Shown in pieces: positions 50,531 to 58,857 of a DNA stretch of 64,000 nt. A program made the translations under genes and the position numbers. The notes beneath the pieces were generated by a model. That model searched no databases. It was not told the origin of the DNA and saw only the letters and a list, made by a program, of their open reading frames with translations. Source of the DNA: PALSA-505 sp036502085. Lineage in GTDB: Bacteria; Actinomycetota; Actinomycetes; Streptosporangiales; Streptosporangiaceae. Every line of letters starts with the position of its first letter. The first letter of the stretch is position 1. The DNA is taken from positions 8,161-72,160 of the forward strand of contig DASXZD010000029.1 in NCBI GenBank assembly GCA_036502085.1, in the 5' to 3' direction.

Positions 50531-50818
50531 TCAGCCGGCCTCGGGGTAGCCGAGGGCGAACGCGGCCTCCAGGTCGTGCCTGGAGTAGGTGCGGAAGGCG
50601 ATGTGCGTCTCGGTGTGGGTGACCCCGGGAACCTTGTTGACGCCGCCGGGGATGACGTCGGCGAGCTCATCGTGCGCCCTGACCCGGACCATCGCCACCA
50701 GGTCGAACTCGCCCGTTACCGAGTACACCTCGCTGACCTGAGGGATCTGCGCGAGCTCCGCGGCAATCTCGGGGATCCGCTGAACCTCGGCCTTGACCAG
50801 GACGATCGCGGTGACCAT
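50531..50818 (-). CDS. stand-alone Lrp/AsnC ligand-binding (RAM) domain protein
   Basis: 95 residues, ATG 50818 with AGGAGG nine bases upstream. It has the RAM fold only: VTAIVLVKAEVQRIPEIAAELAQ, EVYSVTGEFDLVAMVRV and VPGVTHTETHIAFRTYS. The DNA-binding half of Lrp/AsnC is missing. Such single-domain proteins bind amino acids or form mixed oligomers with full-length relatives. A homologue sits near trpD and qcr genes in other actinobacteria. Confidence 0.9.
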   Translation of the reverse strand: MVTAIVLVKAEVQRIPEIAAELAQIPQVSEVYSVTGEFDLVAMVRVRAHDELADVIPGGVNKVPGVTHTETHIAFRTYSRHDLEAAFALGYPEAG

Positions 50819-50874
50819 CGGCCGCCTCCTTTTCCGGGCTACGGTCCAGCCTCGGCCGTAGCGTACCGCTGCTG

Positions 50875-50978
50875 CCCGATGGTGCTGCTCAGTGGTGCTG
50901 CCCGATGGTGCTGCCCGATGGTGCTGCCCGATGGTGCTGCCCGATGGTGCTGCCCGATGGTGCTGCCCGATGGTGCTG
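50875..50978. repeat. 13-bp tandem array, 8 units
   Basis: cccgatggtgctg seven times exactly and ctcagtggtgctg once (second unit), 104 bases without gaps. It abuts the stop of the exonuclease gene, whose end (ctcagtgctgg) looks like a further, partial unit of the ctcagtg type. Confidence 0.97.
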
Positions 50979-50979
50979 C

Positions 50980-51966
50980 TCAGTGCTGGCCCTGGGGGAC
51001 GGCCCCAGGTGCGGCGTCGCAGATTCCGGCCAGCGTCCGCACGCCGGTCCTGGCCAGTCGGCCGATCAGTGCCTGCAGCACGGCGGCGGTGGCCCGCGCG
51101 TCGGCCAGCGCGCGGTGACGCGGCAGCGTCGCCGCCCCGAAGTAGGTCGCGAGCGTGGACAGCTTGCGGTCGGACACTTCGGTTTCGTCGAGCACCTGCC
51201 GGGCCAGCGCGACGGTGTCCAGCACGGGCAATTCGGGCCAGGGTAGGCCGCAGTCGCCGCACGCCGCCATCAGGAAGCCGAGGTCGAAGGGCGCGTTGTG
51301 CGCGGTCAGCACGCAGTTGCCCGCGAAGGCGAGGAAGCGCGGCAGCACCGCCTCGATGGCCGGGGCGCGCCGCACCATGGCGTCGCTGATGCCGGTGAGG
51401 GCCGAGATGTCGGCGGGAATGGCGTGACCGGGGTTGATCAGCGTGCAGAACTCCTGCGTGACCCGGCCGCCCGCGAACCGCACCGCGCCGATCTCGGTGA
51501 TCCGCGCCTCGGCCGGGCTCCATCCGGTCGTCTCCAGGTCGACGATGACGAAATCGGTGTCGGCCAGCGACCGCGCGGCGCAGGCCAGGGCCACCGCGTA
51601 ACTAGGCCAGCGCAACGCAGGCAGGTCCTCATCGCCGTGACGCGGCGGTCCGTCCTCGCCCTGCGGAATCGCGGGTCCCGGCCCAGTGTGCTCGGCCGAC
51701 CCTGACCCGCCATGCTCGGTCGGTCCCGGCCCGCCGTGCTCCGCGACGCGCCGGTGCGGCGGCCCGGCCTCGTCCTGCCGGCCCGGCGTGCCCGGCTTAC
51801 CGTGCTCCGTCGGTCCCAGTCCGGCGGACCCCGGCGCGGCGTGTGCGGGCGGTCCGGGGGCGGCGTGCGGCGATCCTGGCTCGCCGGCGGGGGTCACGGG
51901 CGGGCCGCAGTCGGTTACGCCGGGCCATGTGCTCACCTGCCCCAAGGTAGGGCCACCTACTGACAC
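50980..51966 (-). CDS. DEDDh 3'-5' exonuclease (DnaQ-like)
   Basis: 328 residues if GTG 51966 is used; the start is uncertain because the first ~120 residues are Pro/Gly/His low complexity (GPTEHGGSGSAEHTGPGP). The nuclease domain spans about 125-320: FVIVDLETTG (Exo I), NCVLTAHNAPFDLGF (Exo II) and HRALADARATAAVL (Exo III His/Asp). The M. tuberculosis counterpart (Rv2191) also has a UvrC-like nuclease domain, which is absent here. Its role is likely DNA repair or RNA/DNA trimming. Confidence 0.9.
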   Translation of the reverse strand: MSVGGPTLGQVSTWPGVTDCGPPVTPAGEPGSPHAAPGPPAHAAPGSAGLGPTEHGKPGTPGRQDEAGPPHRRVAEHGGPGPTEHGGSGSAEHTGPGPAIPQGEDGPPRHGDEDLPALRWPSYAVALACAARSLADTDFVIVDLETTGWSPAEARITEIGAVRFAGGRVTQEFCTLINPGHAIPADISALTGISDAMVRRAPAIEAVLPRFLAFAGNCVLTAHNAPFDLGFLMAACGDCGLPWPELPVLDTVALARQVLDETEVSDRKLSTLATYFGAATLPRHRALADARATAAVLQALIGRLARTGVRTLAGICDAAPGAVPQGQH

Positions 51967-52048
51967 TCCTGCCGAGGCGCGCCGGAATGTCTGTACCTCC
52001 TCCTAGCCTGCGAGCAGTAAGGAAACGGGCCTGACGAAGGGAACAGCC

Positions 52049-52360
52049 ATGCTGGCTGACTGCGACCAGTGCGAGCTGCGCGACATCGCGTGCGCGGACT
52101 GCGTGATCACGGCTTTGCCTGACGGTCAGGCTGGCCTCGGCGACGCCGAGTGGCGGGCGCTGCGGGTGCTCGCCGACGCCGGCCTGCTGCCGCCGCTGCG
52201 CTTCGCGGCCGAGGACCAGGCGGAACCGCCGTCTCTGGCGCTGGCCGCGGATCACACGCGCAACGACCGCACCAGGTTTCCCAGGCGACACTGCATAGAG
52301 ACGGTCAAGACCCGCCCGAGTGTAGGCGAACCGGTTGAAACGGCCCTGGCCCTTCACTAG
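52049..52360 (+). CDS. small conserved actinobacterial protein with N-terminal cysteine pairs
   Basis: 103 residues. MLADCDQCELRDIACADCVIT carries four closely spaced cysteines that may bind a metal, followed by EWRALRVLADAGLLPPLRF. The C-terminal 35 residues are basic and less conserved-looking. Homologues lie upstream of NlpC/P60 genes in other actinomycetes. Function unknown. Confidence 0.7.
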   Translation: MLADCDQCELRDIACADCVITALPDGQAGLGDAEWRALRVLADAGLLPPLRFAAEDQAEPPSLALAADHTRNDRTRFPRRHCIETVKTRPSVGEPVETALALH

Positions 52361-52454
52361 TGTCAGCCCCCGAGCCGTATCGTTCCGCAGTCGCCATACC
52401 GGTGATGACGATCGGCCGCTGTCGAGTCCTTAGGCCGGCCCACCCCCTCCGGGC

Positions 52455-52620
52455 CGGACAAGGAGCCGGGTGACCGCCCGGGAGAACCGGTAGGGTGAGC
52501 AGCTCTCACCGGTTGCTTCCGGGTGAATCGGCAAGGACGCCACGCCGGCGTCAGCCGTAGGGCGCGTCTTCCACCGCCCGAACCCATAAGCTCGCCCGGT
52601 AGGCGGACAGTGGAAGAAGG
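52455..52620 (+). ncRNA. c-di-AMP riboswitch (ydaO/yuaA class)
   Basis: Consensus blocks occur in order: aaggagccgggtgaccgc (about 52460), accggtagggtgagc with a paired ctcaccggt, ccgggtgaatcgg (about 52519), then cgcccgaacccataagct and cgcccggtaggcgga near the 3' end. It stands directly upstream of an NlpC/P60 wall hydrolase gene, the usual position of this class in actinobacteria, where c-di-AMP represses the hydrolase. The predicted RNA ends about 15 bases before the start codon. Confidence 0.88.
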
Positions 52621-52634
52621 AGCGTGTCACGCCT

Positions 52635-53672
52635 GTGGGTACGCGGCCAAACGCAAGGATCTCGTGGGCTCGTCGTTGCGCCATCGGAGTCGTGCCAGTA
52701 GCGCTGGCCGGCACGCTGGCTAGCTACGCAGCCACGGCGGGTGCCTCACCTAAGCCAACGATCAGCCAGGTCACGGCGCAAGTGAAGCAACTGACCACGG
52801 CCGAGAACAAGGCCATCCAGCAGTACGACCAGGTGAACCAGCAGCTGTCGGCCGCGAACGCCCGGCTGAAGCTGGTCGACACCGAGCTGGGCAAGGACCA
52901 GACCCAGTTCAGCGCGATGCGCACCGACATCGCCCAGATCGCCGCCGCCGCCTACGAGGACGGCAACATGACGTCGATAGCGGCGCTGCTGACCTCGGCT
53001 AACCCGCAGACCATCCTGACCAAGGCGGCGTACCTGACTCAGCTCTCCTCGGCCAGATACACCGCGCTGCGGCGGTTCGTCGCCTTGGCCGCGCAGCTCA
53101 ACGGCGCTCAGCTACAGGCCAAGCGCACCGAGGCCGCGATCTCCTCGCTGCGCGGCCAGCGCAAGGCGCAGGCCGGGTCCATCGGCAAGTCGCTGCGCCA
53201 GAAGAAGTCCGTGCTCGCCACGCTGACGGCACAGCAGCAGGCGACGGTCACGGCCACGGCGACGACCGGCTCGAGCGGAACCACGACGGGGCACTACACC
53301 GGCCCGACCAGCACGCAAGCGGAAAAGGCCGTTGCGTACGCCTACAACGCGCTCGGCTGCAACTACGTCTACGGCGCCACCGGGCCGTGCGGGAACGGCT
53401 TCGACTGCTCGGGCCTGGCCCTGGCCGCGTGGGCGTCGGCCGGGGTGTCGATCCCGCGTGACACCTACGAGCAGTACGCCGCGCTGCCGCACGTGCCGCT
53501 GGCCGACATCGAGCCCGGCGACCTGATCTACTTCAACAGCATCGGCCACGTGGGCATCTACGTCGGCGGCGGTTACATTATCGACGCCCCGCAGCCCGGC
53601 ATGACCGTGGAGAAGGTCAGCCTGTCGGAGTCCTGGTACGCGCAGACCGAGGACGGCGCGGCGCGGCCGTAG
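52635..53672 (+). CDS. secreted NlpC/P60 peptidoglycan hydrolase
   Basis: 345 residues, start GTG 52635. Signal peptide (CAIGVVPVALAGTLASYAATAGA), long coiled coil (about 40-200), Thr/Ser/Gly linker, and C-terminal NlpC/P60 endopeptidase with C258 in FDCSGLALAAW and H305 in IGHVGIYVGGGYIIDAP. It cleaves peptide stems of the wall, like RipA/RipD. The upstream riboswitch links it to c-di-AMP signalling. Confidence 0.95.
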   Translation: MGTRPNARISWARRCAIGVVPVALAGTLASYAATAGASPKPTISQVTAQVKQLTTAENKAIQQYDQVNQQLSAANARLKLVDTELGKDQTQFSAMRTDIAQIAAAAYEDGNMTSIAALLTSANPQTILTKAAYLTQLSSARYTALRRFVALAAQLNGAQLQAKRTEAAISSLRGQRKAQAGSIGKSLRQKKSVLATLTAQQQATVTATATTGSSGTTTGHYTGPTSTQAEKAVAYAYNALGCNYVYGATGPCGNGFDCSGLALAAWASAGVSIPRDTYEQYAALPHVPLADIEPGDLIYFNSIGHVGIYVGGGYIIDAPQPGMTVEKVSLSESWYAQTEDGAARP

Positions 53673-53685
53673 CGCCCGCCGGCGC

Positions 53686-53691
53686 TAGTAT
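53686..53691 (+). promoter_or_regulatory. -10 box of a leaderless promoter
   Basis: TAGTAT lies nine bases before ATG 53701; no ribosome site is seen. Confidence 0.5.
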
Positions 53692-53700
53692 CAGGCGGCG

Positions 53701-54828
53701 ATGGGCAACACACTCGTCGTCACCAACGACTTCCCGCCCCGGGAGGGCGGAATCCAGTCGTTCGTGCACGCGCTCGCGTCCCGGCTGCCCCGCGGCACGG
53801 TCACCGTGTACGCACCGTCCTGGGACGGCGCGGCCGCCTTTGACGCGGGCCAGCCGATGCGGGTGATCCGCCATCCCACCTCGCTCATGCTGCCCGAGCC
53901 TTCGGTGGCCCGCCGGGCGGTCGCGGCGCTCACGCAGAACGACTGCGACACGGTGCTGTTCGGCGCGGCCGCGCCGCTCGGCCTGCTCGCTCCCGCGCTG
54001 CGCCGGGCCGGGGCCAGGCGGATCGTGGCCCTCACGCACGGCCATGAGGCGGGCTGGGCGGCGCTGCCCGCCGCCCGCCAGCTGCTGCGGCGGATCGGCG
54101 ACGCCGTCGACGTGGTCACCTACCTGGGCGACTACACGAGGATCCGGCTGGCCCGGGTGCTGTCGGCGGCGGCGGCCGCGCGCATGGTGCGGCTCGCGCC
54201 CGGCGTCGACGTGACCGCCTTCCGGCCGGGCGCCGGCGGGGCCCTGGTCAGGAAGCGGCTTGATCTCGACGGCAGGCCGGTCGTGATCTGCGTGTCCCGG
54301 CTCAAGCCGCGCAAGGGCCAGGACACGCTCATCCAGGCCTGGCCGCAGGTTCTCGCCGCAGCGCCGGACGCCGCACTGCTGCTGGTGGGGAGCGGGCCGT
54401 TCGGGAAAAATCTGCGCCAGCTTGCCGGACGGCTCGGCGTGACCGAATCCGTGCTGTTCGCCGGCTCGGTTCCCTGGCCGGACCTGCCCGGCTACTACGA
54501 CGCCGGCGACGTGTTCGCGATGCCGTGCCGGACGCGCAGGCGCGGGCTCGACGTCGAGGGTCTGGGCATCGTCTACCTGGAGGCGTCCGCGACCGGGCTG
54601 CCGGTGATCGGCGGCGACTCCGGGGGCGCCCCCGATGCCATCCGGCACGGCGAGACCGGCTACGTCGTGCCCGGTCACAGCGTCTCGGCCGTGGCCGTCC
54701 GGATCACCGAGCTGGTCAGCGACCCGGCCCGGGCCCGGGCCATGGGCGAGCGGGGCCTGGAGTGGGCGCGCCGCGAGTGGAGCTGGGATCTGGTGGCCGG
54801 CCGGCTGGCCGGGATCCTGCGCGGCTGA
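53701..54828 (+). CDS. pimB': GT4 mannosyltransferase, PimB'-like
   Basis: 375 residues, two Rossmann domains. VVTNDFPPREGGIQSFVHAL and HGHEAGWAALPAARQLLRRIGD match PimB', which adds the second mannose to phosphatidylinositol mannoside using GDP-mannose. The C-terminal domain has VSRLKPRKGQDTLIQAW and the EGLGIVYLEASATGLPVI nucleotide-sugar motif. Order NlpC - pimB' - acyl-CoA ligase equals that of M. tuberculosis Rv2190c-Rv2188c-Rv2187, supporting the assignment. A related GT4 role cannot be excluded. Confidence 0.85.
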   Translation: MGNTLVVTNDFPPREGGIQSFVHALASRLPRGTVTVYAPSWDGAAAFDAGQPMRVIRHPTSLMLPEPSVARRAVAALTQNDCDTVLFGAAAPLGLLAPALRRAGARRIVALTHGHEAGWAALPAARQLLRRIGDAVDVVTYLGDYTRIRLARVLSAAAAARMVRLAPGVDVTAFRPGAGGALVRKRLDLDGRPVVICVSRLKPRKGQDTLIQAWPQVLAAAPDAALLLVGSGPFGKNLRQLAGRLGVTESVLFAGSVPWPDLPGYYDAGDVFAMPCRTRRRGLDVEGLGIVYLEASATGLPVIGGDSGGAPDAIRHGETGYVVPGHSVSAVAVRITELVSDPARARAMGERGLEWARREWSWDLVAGRLAGILRG

Positions 54829-54830
54829 GT

Positions 54831-54874
54831 GCCGTCAGGCGGTCAGCCGCCGTCAGGGGCTGTGCCGTCAGGGG
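54831..54874. repeat. triplicated gccgtcagg segment over the fadD15 stop
   Basis: gccgtcagg at 54831 and gccgtcagggg at 54849 and 54864. The TCA in the last copy is the stop of the minus-strand ligase gene. Confidence 0.85.
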
Positions 54875-56712
54875 TAGAGCGCCTCGATGTCGGCGGCGCG
54901 CTCCTTGGCCACGATGCTGCGGCGGAGCTTGAGCGATGGCGTCAGCTGCCCCCCGGCCTCGGTGAAGTCGGTGTCGAGCACGAGGAACCGCCGGATCGAC
55001 TCGGCCTTGGAGACCGCCTTGTTGGCGTCGTCGACCGCCGTCTGGAGATCGGCGAGCAGGTCAGGGTTGGCGGTCAGGCTGGCCACGGTCGCGTCGGTCG
55101 GCTTGCCGTGCTGCTCCTTCCAGTGCGGCAGCGTCTCCTCGTCGATGGTGACCAGCGCCGCGACGTAGGGCCGGTTGTCGCCGACCACCATGCACTGGCT
55201 GATCAGCGGGTGCGCGCGCAGCCTGTCCTCGAGCACGGCGGGCGAGACGTTCTTGCCGCCCGCGGTGACGATGAGCTCCTTCTTCCGGCCGGTGATGCGC
55301 AGGAAGCCCTCGTCGTCGAGCGCGCCGATGTCGCCGGTGTGAATCCAGCCGTCGGCGTCGAGGACCTCGGACGTCGCGGTCTCGTTGCGCCAGTAGCCGG
55401 GGAAGGTCATCGCGCCCTTGAGCAGGATCTCGCCGTCATCGGCGATCTTCACGCTGGCGCCGGGAATCGGCAGGCCGGCCGATCCGATCTTGTTGCGGCT
55501 CGGCATGTTGACGGTCGCCGCGGCCGTGGTCTCGGTCATCCCGTATCCCTCGAGGATCGTGATCCCCGCACCGCGGAAGAAATGGCCGAGCCGCTCGCCG
55601 AGCGCGGCGCCACCGGAGATGGCGTACCGCACCTCGCCGCCGATCGCGTGCCGGATCTTCCCGTAGACCAGCCGCTCGAACAGGCCGTGCCGAAGCCGAA
55701 GGGTGAGGGCCAGGCCGGGGCCGCCGCCGCCATGCGCCTGGGCGTTGAGGGCCTGGCTGTACTGGATCGCCGTGTCGGCTGCCGCCTGGAAGATCCGGCT
55801 CTTGGCCGGGCTGGCCGCGGCCTGCTGCTGGGCGCTGTTGTAGACCTTCTCGAACACCCGCGGGACCGCGAGCAGGAACGTGGGCTTGAACGAGGCGAGG
55901 TCGGGCAGCAGGTTTCCGATGTTCGAGGTGTGCCCGAGCACGACCCCGGCCTCCAGGCAGCCCACCTGGATGATGCGGGCGAACGCGTGCGCGAGCGGGA
56001 GGAACAGCAGGGTCGAGCCGCTGTTGATGTCGAACACTTCGGTGAGCGCCCCGGCGGTCGAGGTCCGCGCGTCGAAGAGCAGGTTTCCGTGGGTCAGCTG
56101 GCAGCCCTTCGGGCGGCCGGTGGTGCCCGAGGTGTAGATGATCGTCGCCACGTCCGGCGCCGTCATGCTGTGCCGTCGCTCCTCGACCTGGTCGTCGCCG
56201 ACCTCGGCGCCCTGCGCCGCGAGCGCCGTCAGCGTCTGGCCCCCCGGGCCGCCGCTGTCGATCCGCCAGGTCAGCTTGAGGTCGGGCAGCCGGTCCCGTA
56301 CTGAGTCGATGACCCTCTCGTGCGCCTCGGTCTCCGCGAACACGGCCGTGGCGCCGGAGTTCGTGACGATCCACTCGACCTGTTCGGCGGAGGACGTCTC
56401 GTAGATCGGCACGGGCACGGCGCCGGCCGTCCAGACCGCGTAGTCGATCATGGTCCACTCGTAGCGGGTCCGCGACATGATGGCCACCCGGTCGCCCGGC
56501 TGGATTCCGGCCGCGATCAGGCCCTTGGCGAGCGGCACCACGTCGTCGCGGAACTGCCGGCAGGTGACGTCCTGCCAGCCTCGCTGGCCGTCCTGCGGCC
56601 TGCGCCGCATCATGACGGCGTCCGGCTCCTCCGCGGCGCGGCGGAAGACCATGTCGGCCAGGTTCGCGGTCGCAGGGATGTCGATCAGGGCCGGAGTGCT
56701 GTACTCGCGCAC
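54868..56712 (-). CDS. fadD15: long-chain fatty acid-CoA ligase (FadD15-like)
   Basis: 614 residues, ANL superfamily. AMP-binding motif YTSGTTGRPKGCQLTH, YGMTETTAA, DGWIHTGDIG and GRKKELIVTAGGKNVSP are all present; the C-terminal Lys is in PSLKLRR. It activates long-chain fatty acids for lipid synthesis or breakdown. It is the long bacterial type with a large insert (PSLALTLR region). GTG start at 56712. Confidence 0.95.
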   Translation of the reverse strand: MREYSTPALIDIPATANLADMVFRRAAEEPDAVMMRRRPQDGQRGWQDVTCRQFRDDVVPLAKGLIAAGIQPGDRVAIMSRTRYEWTMIDYAVWTAGAVPVPIYETSSAEQVEWIVTNSGATAVFAETEAHERVIDSVRDRLPDLKLTWRIDSGGPGGQTLTALAAQGAEVGDDQVEERRHSMTAPDVATIIYTSGTTGRPKGCQLTHGNLLFDARTSTAGALTEVFDINSGSTLLFLPLAHAFARIIQVGCLEAGVVLGHTSNIGNLLPDLASFKPTFLLAVPRVFEKVYNSAQQQAAASPAKSRIFQAAADTAIQYSQALNAQAHGGGGPGLALTLRLRHGLFERLVYGKIRHAIGGEVRYAISGGAALGERLGHFFRGAGITILEGYGMTETTAAATVNMPSRNKIGSAGLPIPGASVKIADDGEILLKGAMTFPGYWRNETATSEVLDADGWIHTGDIGALDDEGFLRITGRKKELIVTAGGKNVSPAVLEDRLRAHPLISQCMVVGDNRPYVAALVTIDEETLPHWKEQHGKPTDATVASLTANPDLLADLQTAVDDANKAVSKAESIRRFLVLDTDFTEAGGQLTPSLKLRRSIVAKERAADIEALYP

Positions 56713-56811
56713 GACGCCTCCCGTTCAGGTTCTCCTGGAATGGACGCTACCGCGATCGGCTACTGGTGGGTAGCTCCGCCCCCGAACCGCCGGCAACCTC
56801 CTGAAGGCTCC

Positions 56812-56817
56812 TAGTCT
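56812..56817 (+). promoter_or_regulatory. -10 box of a leaderless promoter
   Basis: TAGTCT ends six bases before ATG 56824. Confidence 0.5.
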
Positions 56818-56823
56818 GGCCGA

Positions 56824-57591
56824 ATGCGGGTCCATGTGGTGAGCGACGTGCACGGCCGGGCTGACGCGCTGGCCCGGGCCGGTGACGGCGCCGACGCGGT
56901 CATCTGCCTCGGTGACCTGCTGCTCTTCCTGGACTACGCCGACGACCGGGGTGGCATCTTCGCCGAGCTGTTCGGCGCCGGCGAGGCGGCCAGGCTGATC
57001 GAGCTGCGCACGGCGCAGCGGTTCGACGAGGCCCGCGCGATGTCGATGCGGCTGCTGTCCGGGCTGGGCGGAGATCCGGCCGACCACTTCCGCGCGGCGG
57101 CGGACCGGCAGTACGCCCGGCTGTTCGCGGCGCTCCCCGAGCCCGCGTACCTGACCTACGGCAACGTGGATATGCCCGGCATGTGGGCGGCGCACCTCAA
57201 GCCGGGGCACCGCGTGCTCGACGGCGAGCGCGCCGAGCTTGACGGCCGGACGTTCGGATTCGTCGGCGGCGGGCTGCGCTCGCGCTACCGCACCCCGCAT
57301 GAGCTGGACGATGACGCCTACGCCGCCAAGGTCGCCGCGGTCGGGGCGGTCGAGGTGCTCTGCACGCACATCCCGCCGGCCGTGCCCGAGCTGCTCTACG
57401 ACACGGTCGCGCGCAGGCTGGAGCGGGGCAGCGAGTTCCTGCTGGACGCGATCAGGAAGACCCAGCCCCGGCTGGCGCTGTTCGGGCACGTTCACCAGCC
57501 GCTGGCGCGGCGGGTGCGGGTCGGCAGGACCGAGTGCATCAACGTCGGCCACTTCGCCGGGAGCGGTTCTCCCTACGTGCTCGAGTGGTAG
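56824..57591 (+). CDS. calcineurin-like metallophosphoesterase
   Basis: 255 residues. Metal ligands in SDVHGRADAL, CLGDLLLF, YGNVDMP, CTHIPP and FGHVHQP follow the five-motif pattern of the superfamily. Resembles YfcE/Rv-type small phosphodiesterases. A phosphodiester or nucleotide is the likely substrate. Upstream -10 suggests a leaderless mRNA. Confidence 0.92.
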   Translation: MRVHVVSDVHGRADALARAGDGADAVICLGDLLLFLDYADDRGGIFAELFGAGEAARLIELRTAQRFDEARAMSMRLLSGLGGDPADHFRAAADRQYARLFAALPEPAYLTYGNVDMPGMWAAHLKPGHRVLDGERAELDGRTFGFVGGGLRSRYRTPHELDDDAYAAKVAAVGAVEVLCTHIPPAVPELLYDTVARRLERGSEFLLDAIRKTQPRLALFGHVHQPLARRVRVGRTECINVGHFAGSGSPYVLEW

Positions 57592-57643
57592 CGGACCGTG
57601 CCGGCCGCCGACCTGCGGCTACCGAGTACTATCGCGTTGGCGG

Positions 57644-57649
57644 TAAGCT
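57644..57649 (+). promoter_or_regulatory. -10 box of a leaderless promoter
   Basis: TAAGCT ends six bases before ATG 57656. A second hexamer TACTAT lies upstream. Confidence 0.45.
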
Positions 57650-57655
57650 CCGGAC

Positions 57656-58123
57656 ATGGGCAGCCGGACCACTTCACGCATCACCGTGGCCGCGCCTGCG
57701 GCCGACGTGATGGCGGTCATCGCGGACTTTGCCTGCTACCCGGAGTGGGTGACGGCGATGCGGTCCGCCGACGTGCTGGAGACCGGCGAGGGCGGCCGGG
57801 CGCGCATGGTGCGGTTCCGGCTGGACGCCGGGCTGGTGCGCGACTCGTACACGCTGGCCTACGACTGGGACGGCGACGCGGCGGTCAGCTGGCAGCTGGC
57901 TGAGCCCGGGTCGGTCATCGCGGAGATGACCGGCGCGTACCAGCTGGCCGAGCTTGACGCGGGCTCCGAGGTCAACTACGAACTGACCGTGGACGTGCGG
58001 ATGCCGGTGCCGGGTCTGCTCAAGCGCAAGGCTGAGAAAATGATCATCGATACCGCGTTGCGGGGGCTCAAGGCACGTGCCGAGTCCCGCACCGACGGCG
58101 AAGGCAGGGGAGGCGCCAGATGA
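57656..58123 (+). CDS. SRPBCC (START-like) family protein
   Basis: 155 residues with a lipid/hydrophobic ligand pocket fold: ITVAAPAADVMAVIADFACYPEWVTAMRSADVLE at the N terminus and KRKAEKMIIDTALRGLKARAE as the long C-terminal helix. Counterpart of M. tuberculosis Rv2185c in the same neighbourhood. May bind or shuttle a lipid intermediate. Overlaps the next gene by ATGA. Confidence 0.9.
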   Translation: MGSRTTSRITVAAPAADVMAVIADFACYPEWVTAMRSADVLETGEGGRARMVRFRLDAGLVRDSYTLAYDWDGDAAVSWQLAEPGSVIAEMTGAYQLAELDAGSEVNYELTVDVRMPVPGLLKRKAEKMIIDTALRGLKARAESRTDGEGRGGAR

Positions 58124-58836
58124 CCGAGCGTAGCGGGTCTTCAGGTGACGGCGGGTCTTCAGGCAGCGGCGGATCTTCGGGTGGCGGCGGCTCCTCGGGC
58201 AGCGACCCGATCGGCGACCTCCAGCGGTGGCTGATGCGCAGGAGCGCGCGCGGGTTCGGCAACCAGCTGAGGGACCAGGCCCGCCGGACGATCGGCGGCG
58301 GCAGCAAGCGGGCCGGCGACGTCTGGGAGGTCGCCACCGCCGAACCGCTCCCAGGTGAGGCACCCGAGTGCGCCTGGTGCCCGGTGTGCCGGGCCGCGCG
58401 CAAGTTCCGCGACTCGGGGCCCGGGCTGGCCTCGCACGTCGCCGGGGCCGGCGACGCCCTGTTCTCGGTGGCGCAGGACACGCTGGCCGCGTTCGAGGCG
58501 ACGCTGGCCGCCAGGCCGCCGGGGAGCAGGCAGGAGAGTCGGCCCGCGCCGGACGCGACCCGGCCCGGGCCTGGTCGGCCGGATGCGAGCTGGTCGGACG
58601 CGACCCGGCCGGACCCGAGCGGCCCGGGCGTGGGGTGGCCGGACGCCAGCCTGCCCGAGCCGGGCAGTCCGGCCAGGAGCTGGCCGGATGACGACCAGCC
58701 GGCGCCCAGCAGCCCGGCGGCGGGCAGTCCGGTCGTGAGCCAGGCGGAGCCAAGGAGCGCGGAGAACGGGCCGAAGACGAGCGGGACGTCTAGCGACCAG
58801 GCACCGGCGCCGGATGGGCCTGACGATCGGGATTGA
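58120..58836 (+). CDS. DUF5304-like actinobacterial protein
   Basis: 238 residues. Gly/Ser repeats at the start (SSGDGGSSGSGGSSGGGGSSG), a conserved core (DLQRWLMRRSARGFGNQLRDQ, ECAWCPVCRAARKFRDSGPG) with a CxxC pair, and a Pro/Asp/Ser-rich tail of ~100 residues. Coupled to the SRPBCC gene. An ArsA-like ATPase gene that often stands here in relatives is missing. Function unknown. Confidence 0.75.
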   Translation: MTERSGSSGDGGSSGSGGSSGGGGSSGSDPIGDLQRWLMRRSARGFGNQLRDQARRTIGGGSKRAGDVWEVATAEPLPGEAPECAWCPVCRAARKFRDSGPGLASHVAGAGDALFSVAQDTLAAFEATLAARPPGSRQESRPAPDATRPGPGRPDASWSDATRPDPSGPGVGWPDASLPEPGSPARSWPDDDQPAPSSPAAGSPVVSQAEPRSAENGPKTSGTSSDQAPAPDGPDDRD

Positions 58837-58857
58837 TACCGGCTAGAGGCGCCGGGA

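Noticed and set aside
50875..50978. CRISPR array
   Set aside because: Units are 13 bp and contiguous, with no spacers; no cas gene nearby.
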